From Ypsolopha sequella (taxonomy: Eukaryota > Arthropoda > Insecta > Lepidoptera > Ypsolophidae), in the NCBI GenBank assembly GCA_934047225.1, contig OW203986.1:19843221-19907220 (forward strand): a DNA stretch of 64,000 nucleotides, written 5' to 3'. The notes beneath the pieces are model-generated. The model had not been told where the DNA came from, made no database searches, and worked only from the letters and a program-made list of their open reading frames with translations. Positions within the stretch are counted from its first letter, which is position 1, and every line of letters starts with the position of its first letter. A program made the translations under genes and the position numbers. Below, piece by piece: positions 58,822 through 64,000 of the stretch.

Positions 58822-59830
58822 AAGTCAAAAATAGGTGCGACGACGAGCAAAGCGAATAGATGTTAATGTAATTGACATGAGGTGACATTCATTGATGAAA
58901 TAACATAAGATGACATTAATTTATAGAGCCCGAATCATACTGGAGGCTTGGTAAGTGATCAGTACTACGGATCGATAACTCTTTTTGCTAATTTCACAAA
59001 ATAAAATGTTGACAACAAGAAAACGAATTTGGCCAAGAATGATTTGGACTCACGCAACATTATGGTAAATAATTCCCCTTGCAGTTTAAATGACCAACTT
59101 AACTTAATTAATAATTAACTTGATAATGATTTTTATGTATCCAGAAAGATCATCGTATGAACTAAACTTTTAATAGCTTAAGTCTCTAGTTTCCATTATA
59201 ATGACTCAATGAAATTAATTCTTTAATTAACAATTCAACTACATAGGGCTTTCTCTAAGGACTGGCTATTTATCGGTGCCCTTGTAACTTGCTCGTTTAA
59301 CACGTGAATTTAGGTTAATTTGCTCTCTGAACTTCATTGTTTTGGTTTGGTGTATGGTCGAATCGTTGATTAAAGAGTTAATTTTATTGCATAATTATCA
59401 TGGAAACTGAAGATTTAAGACATTTAAAGTTTAGTTCATGCGATGGTCTTTCTAGATACTTAATAATCATTATCAAGCGAATTATTTATCAAGTTAAGTC
59501 GGTCACTTAAACTGCAAGGGAAATTATTTATCATAATGTTTTTAGGGTTACGTAATCCGTACTCATATTGTCTGGTGGTACGGGACCCTTTTTCCGATTT
59601 GTTCTTGGCCAAATTAGTTTTCTTGTTCTTTACTATCATCATTCATTTTATTTTATGAAATTAGCAAAACGAGCTATCGATTCGTGCCACTGATCCTCCT
59701 CCAGTATGAATTTGGCAGCGTAAATTAATGTCACCTTATGTTATTTCATCAATGAACGTCACTTCATGTTAATTACATTCACATCTATTGACTTCGTTCG
59801 TCGTCGCACCTTGTTTTGGCTTTTGTGTTA
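58822..59830. mobile_element. Inner inverted-repeat element, about 1 kb
   Basis: Arms of about 290 bp (58822-59105 and 59500-59826) share GGTGCGACGACGA, ATGTTAATGTAATTGACAT, GATGAAATAACATAAG and TAAATAATTTCCCTTGCAGT-like words. The central 400 bp is non-coding. Confidence 0.78.
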
Positions 59831-59856
59831 AAAAAAAAAGATAAAAAAGAATACAA

Positions 59857-61012
59857 ATAAAATAAACTTTTAACAAAAAATAGCAACCGACTTCAATAGT
59901 AACAGCAGTCATTCACTAAAAAGTTAATAATAATTCTATAAAGACCGATGGTACCGAAGCAACACTTTTGCCGACTTATTTCTTCCTGAAACGTTATGTT
60001 ATCTAGAAGTCGGCGTTCTTATATTGGTTTCTATGTTGCTATATCGTAGGAAATACGCCGACTTCTAGATAACATAATGTTTCAGGAAGAAAGAAGTCGG
60101 CAAAAGTGTTGCTTCGGTACCATCGGTCTTTATAGAATTATTATTAACTTTTTAGTGAATGACTGCTGTTACTATTGAAGTCGGTTGCTATTTTTTTGTT
60201 AAAAGTTTATTTTATTTCACATTTTTTAGTGTTGCTGGGTTAAATTGTGAGGTATAGGTAGTTCTTGCAAACGTGGTGTTAATATCAAACGAAGTACAAG
60301 TGAGTATAAGTAGCCATGTTTGAGTAGCTTCCTGCTGTCAGCACCCTAACACAACATGATTACCGCAATCTCGAGTTATGTGCTGTCATCCGTTGAAGAG
60401 TTCTACGGTGATGAAGCCAAGATCGAAATTCAGGTGGGTACACTGGCAATTTTCAGCAATGCCCTGCAATGAGCACCCTAACACAAACTGGTTGCCGCAA
60501 TCTAAAGTTATGTGCTGTCATCCATTGAGGAGTTCTATGGTGATGAAGCCAGGATCGAAGGTCAGGTGGGAATTCTGATAATCTCCAAGTAATACCCTTG
60601 AATCAGCACCCTAACGCAGTGATTGCCGCAATCTCGAGTTATGTGCTCTGATCCGTTGAAGAGTTCTATGGTGAATATGTTGATGAAGCCAGGATCGAAG
60701 GTCAGGTGGAAGAATGTCGATTTTCAAGTAATACCTTGTAATCAGCACCCAAGTACATAGCGATTGCCTCAATTTCGAGAGATATGCTGTCATTTTCTGA
60801 GGAGTTCCACTGCCTATCTCTGAAGACCTTCATCAGATCATGACCAAACCCAAAATGGAACCTACCTGGAAGTACACTCTTTCAAACAAAAAAAGAATTG
60901 TTCAAATCGGGTGGGAAATGACGGAGTTATGGAGTAACAACGCCAAAAAAAAAAAAAAAAAAAAAACATACAGTCGAATTGAGAACCGCCTCCTTTTTGA
61001 AGTCGGTTAAAA
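59857..61012 (-). repeat. Hairpin plus minisatellite element, copy 2
   Basis: Reverse complement of 34214-35370: the palindrome lies at 59857-60220, tandem units at about 60300-60815, and the AAGTCGGTTAA end at about 61012. It is nearly identical to copy 1, including the loop and the minisatellite units, so one or both copies moved recently. Confidence 0.88.
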
Positions 61013-61258
61013 AGAAAAACTTCGGACGAGAATGCGAAACCTAAAACCAGGTTTCTGAATGTAGTACTCTTACTTACTGCATCAATGATTCGATATCTAA
61101 AGCTCTGAACAATAACTATTGTTGTGAGATCTAAAGTGACGAATCAAGCGAAGGTTGAATACAAAGAATTCACGTGACCCCACCAGTAAATAGCCAGTCC
61201 ATGGATGGGGCACTATTGAACGGTGCGCACCGCCATATATACTATTCATCGGGGGCAC

Positions 61259-61614
61259 CGACAAATAGGCACTACCTTAAAATATTTCACACTGGAGTCG
61301 ATTCTGAGTGCGGTCATCATATCACAATAAACTACTATTTTCCATTATAAATACCCACGATTCGGTCATGACCATCAAAAATTTTAAAATCGTAGGGAAA
61401 AAGTGGCTGTCTAACGTGATTGTACAGCTAACATCAGGGCGGGAATAATAAGCCACTATGGTATATATGTACTATGGTGGTTGGTGGTAGTTTGTATGAC
61501 ACTTCAATAGTCGGTCACGAGTTCTGTATGTTATTTGGTTTATTTGCATAATCGATTGAGCGTGTTTATTCTGTTTAATCTGATGACCACACTCTCGGTG
61601 TAGTATGATTTTAA
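61259..61614. other. Intergenic, no feature seen
   Basis: No frame or repeat recognised. Confidence 0.35.
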
Positions 61615-62313
61615 CTTATTTGACAGGACTAAACTTAATTAGGGGTACGTTTCGTAACGTGTGATTATCACTCGGAGCGATGCGAATTTTACCCTGCATC
61701 GTTCAAAAATCGACCCGAGTGAAACCGAGGGTAAACGAACTGTTACCTGACAGTTGCGCTAAGTGTTTAGAAACGCTTTCGGGGAATGTGAATATCGCAC
61801 TGACAAGTGCGATTTCTAACTCTGTTTGGGTACCGTTAAAATTCGCCTGACAGTTGTCATTTCGGAGTTTTCGCGGGATTCGGACAATTTTTGAAAATAG
61901 AATTCAACATTTCCGTACGAATACGGGAAAATGTTTCGAAACTGCTTCGACAGGATTATGGCTTGCAAATGCAAAGGTTGCAATGCCATCCATATTAAAA
62001 GCAATAGGTATTTAGGTACTTTACTTAATTTATTTATTTTGATTTGAGGTTATGTATTTACTTGACGTGTGTCACTCCAGAGTCTGGAGTCCAGACCGTT
62101 TCAAAACGCTTTTCTCACGGGAATCACTCGCAAGCGTTTCAAAACCAGATCTTTCATTCTCTTTCTAGTATATAGCTTTGTCTCTTTCTTAAAAACGAGT
62201 GAAATTTCGCACGAAGATCACACGTTTCGAAACGTAGCCTAGGTGTACAATTCTGTCTTTTTCTATCTGTATCGAAAAGAAAAAGAAAAATAAGGTTAGT
62301 CCTGTCAAATAAG
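61615..62313. mobile_element. Tiny TIR element split by a MITE
   Basis: CTTATTTGACAGGACTAA (61615-61632) and its near-perfect complement (62296-62313) bound about 100 bp of own sequence, interrupted by the 597-bp MITE at 61643-62239. Confidence 0.75.
61643..62239. mobile_element. Harbinger-like MITE, uninterrupted copy, 597 bp
   Basis: The ends GGGTACGTTTCGTAACGTGT and ACACGTTTCGAAACGTAGCC are flanked by TAG on both sides (61640-61642 and 62240-62242). The 3-bp duplication suggests the PIF/Harbinger type. It is the reference for the split copy at 31371-38137. Non-coding. Confidence 0.88.
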
Positions 62314-62576
62314 ATGACATGTTCTTAGAATAAAGGTCGTGTTACACCGAATCGACACAACTGTTTTTCGTATTACCGAAATGAACAATATTATTTTTTT
62401 TTTGAACATACAACACCAAGCTCGGCCATATTGAAATATTTTCAACATGGCGCTCGGTTGTGCAAAGTGTGTGTGTGTGAAAGTGCAGTGAAATTATGAT
62501 AATATCAATTGTTATTATAAATATTTTTAGTGTTAGAAGTGATTATTGTGTGCTTTAATGCAGTGGTTTTCTTATC
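62314..62576 (+). promoter_or_regulatory. Probable promoter and leader of the last gene
   Basis: An ATGGCG-like region and a GT run (62468-62480) precede AAAGTGCAGTGAAATTATGA, which resembles an insect 5' leader. No TATA box seen. Confidence 0.35.
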
Positions 62577-62660
62577 ATGGCTTTGGATTTACGCCTGCAT
62601 TCACCTGCAGGCGCGGAACCTGTTGTTTATACATGGCCCCTCACTTCGGGTCATGGCTCG
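62577..62660 (+). CDS. First coding exon of an unidentified gene
   Basis: 28 codons, MALDLRLHSPAGAEPVVYTW and then PLTSGHGS, end at a good donor (TCG then GTAAGG) in phase 0. Its base composition is GC-richer than its surroundings and has a coding look. The rest of the gene lies beyond the window's right edge or in exons I cannot find before 64000. I have a sense of having met this N-terminus in insect proteins but cannot name it. Confidence 0.55.
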
Positions 62661-64000
62661 GTAAGGATATCTCATATTTTATGTAGTTACCTTTTTACCT
62701 ACGCAATATTAGCTGGATATTCGTTTTACAATACGCACTAGGCGTTTTCTCTTATCAACCAGTAATTTAGAGGACTTGAACTTTGTTCTGTACTCGTTTG
62801 AACTCACTATAAGAGTTCCCTCTATTCTATTTTTACTGAAATTATTGTGAGTCTTGTTTAGTCCTCATAATATGTATTTATAATCGTGTTTCGTGCAGTT
62901 GTTTCCGTGTGAAACCTTAGATAAATTAAGTTACGTGCGTTGTTTTATGTATACCTATTGTTGATAAGAGAAGAGCTCGTCTCACGCGCGCGACTATTGC
63001 ACCAAAGTGTATTGACCTCGTGTTTTGTCAAGGTGTCGGCATTTTTTGTAGATAGATACCTACGTAAGTAGTTTATCGCGTAAATTTCACTCGTCACGTA
63101 TACATACGTAATCAACCCGTTCTAATGGAAACTTGGTATTTCCAAACTATCAAAACATAACCTTTCCTTCCACTTGTTATGAAGTTCTTTTGCAATCATA
63201 ACAATCTGAACATGTGTTGGAAAGGATCTATATTTTAATGGTTTTATATTTATTTACTGGAGCCATAATCTCATATCTAACTTTGTGGTTCTTAAAGTGA
63301 ACCTCATTCATCTTAGGTATTTGATATATAGAAATAAAATGTACAGCATTTACCATGCCATAACTATAAATTATATTTCAGTTTTACTGTGTGGTCAATT
63401 TCAATAAAATTTTGCCCTACTGCAATATTTTAACGCATAAGCGCCATGTTTATAACATTTTATACTAGTTTAAGAGCCGAATACACTGATCAGTACTGAT
63501 ATGCACTATGTTAGGTTTATGGTTAGTGCAAGAGTTTTCTTGCATTTTGTATGGGCAAAAAGAAGCTCTGGCCCAGCAGTTTTCCTGGTAATTTTGGTTG
63601 GAAAATTGGATGCTCGATTAATTTATTATGATAAAATAATCCTTTTTTTATTGTGGCCTGACCCTAAAGTTTTCAAAAAATTGCCTTGGGTTTGAGTACA
63701 TGTTGTAATTTTTTGTTAGGTTCGTAAAGAAAAGGTTTTTTAACCTATATTACCTGATTGTTTTAACCTTTGTTTTGGAGTTGCTTTTGAGTGTTCAACA
63801 AGGACCCTGTCACAAAAAATGTACAGCAGCATAATCCATTTACCAATTATTATTTATTTTGTGTTGTCTGAAAGAAATCGCTACAAGTAATAAGGCTGCC
63901 AATTGTTTTGTTTGTTCTTTTACCTATTTTATTTATTTTGGTGTATAGTAATATTTAGGGGCAATTACACAAAAACTATAGTGATTTAAAGAATATTACT
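62661..64000 (+). other. First intron of the last gene
   Basis: AT-rich, with no exon recognised. The 64-codon frame at 63501 has no domain or splice sites. Confidence 0.45.

Larger units (their letters stand above)
58575..61258. mobile_element. Outer inverted-repeat element, nested interior
   Basis: Left arm about 58575-58795 and right arm about 61016-61258 are inverted and roughly three quarters identical, sharing GATGAATAGTA, GGTCACGTGA, CCTTCGCTTGATT, AGAGTACTACATT and AGAAACCTGGTTTTAGG. The interior holds another inverted-repeat element and copy 2 of the hairpin/minisatellite element. Confidence 0.75.

Noticed and set aside
1..64000. Novel defence or biosynthetic system
   Set aside because: No cluster of related unknown genes is present; the unknown material is non-coding mobile DNA.

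Overview
The window looks like AT-rich insect nuclear DNA, most probably from a moth or butterfly. That is an inference from GTAGGTACCTAC-like words, short introns, the repeat types and the host proteins. I see no bacterial operon, CRISPR array, tRNA or rRNA gene. About two thirds of it is transposon-derived, and many elements sit inside one another.

Host genes. (1) A small CDCA3/Tome-1-like gene on the minus strand (265-551). (2) DDX51/Dbp73D, a DEAD-box helicase of ribosome biogenesis, on the plus strand (seven exons, 16278-28096, 621 aa), with a broken duplicate of its first exons at 10301-11185. (3) ANKRD49 on the plus strand (38353-40088, three exons, 240 aa). (4) KNTC1/Rod, the kinetochore checkpoint protein, on the minus strand (42380-49723, two exons seen, N-terminal exon not found). 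(5) The first coding exon of an unidentified plus-strand gene (62577-62660). These are unrelated housekeeping or cell-cycle genes; nothing suggests they act as a pathway.

Region by region. 1-4.1 kb: CDCA3-like gene, an old repeat and a hAT MITE. 4.1-17.2 kb: a complete 6.05 kb hAT transposon (12-bp terminal repeats, 8-bp target duplication CTGCGTGT) lies about 120 bp upstream of the DDX51 start. Part of it plus DDX51 exons 1-3 was then copied in tandem as two 5977-bp units that look almost identical. 17-28 kb: the working DDX51, whose last intron (8.4 kb, GC-AG) holds a terminal-inverted-repeat element that in turn holds a non-coding LTR retrotransposon. 28-38 kb: a broken Penelope-like reverse transcriptase and a nest in which one 597-bp MITE was split by three later insertions. 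38-50 kb: ANKRD49 and KNTC1. 50-56 kb: a full-length non-LTR retrotransposon with both ORFs open, poly(A) and target duplication. 56-64 kb: hAT and piggyBac-like remnants, nested inverted repeats, another nested MITE and the start of the last gene.

I found no convincing new biochemical system. The most notable observations are the tandem duplication, which makes a chimeric exon with intact splice sites and an open frame, the arithmetically verifiable nest at 31.4-38.1 kb, and a two-copy element carrying about 165-bp near-perfect hairpins plus a 131-bp minisatellite.
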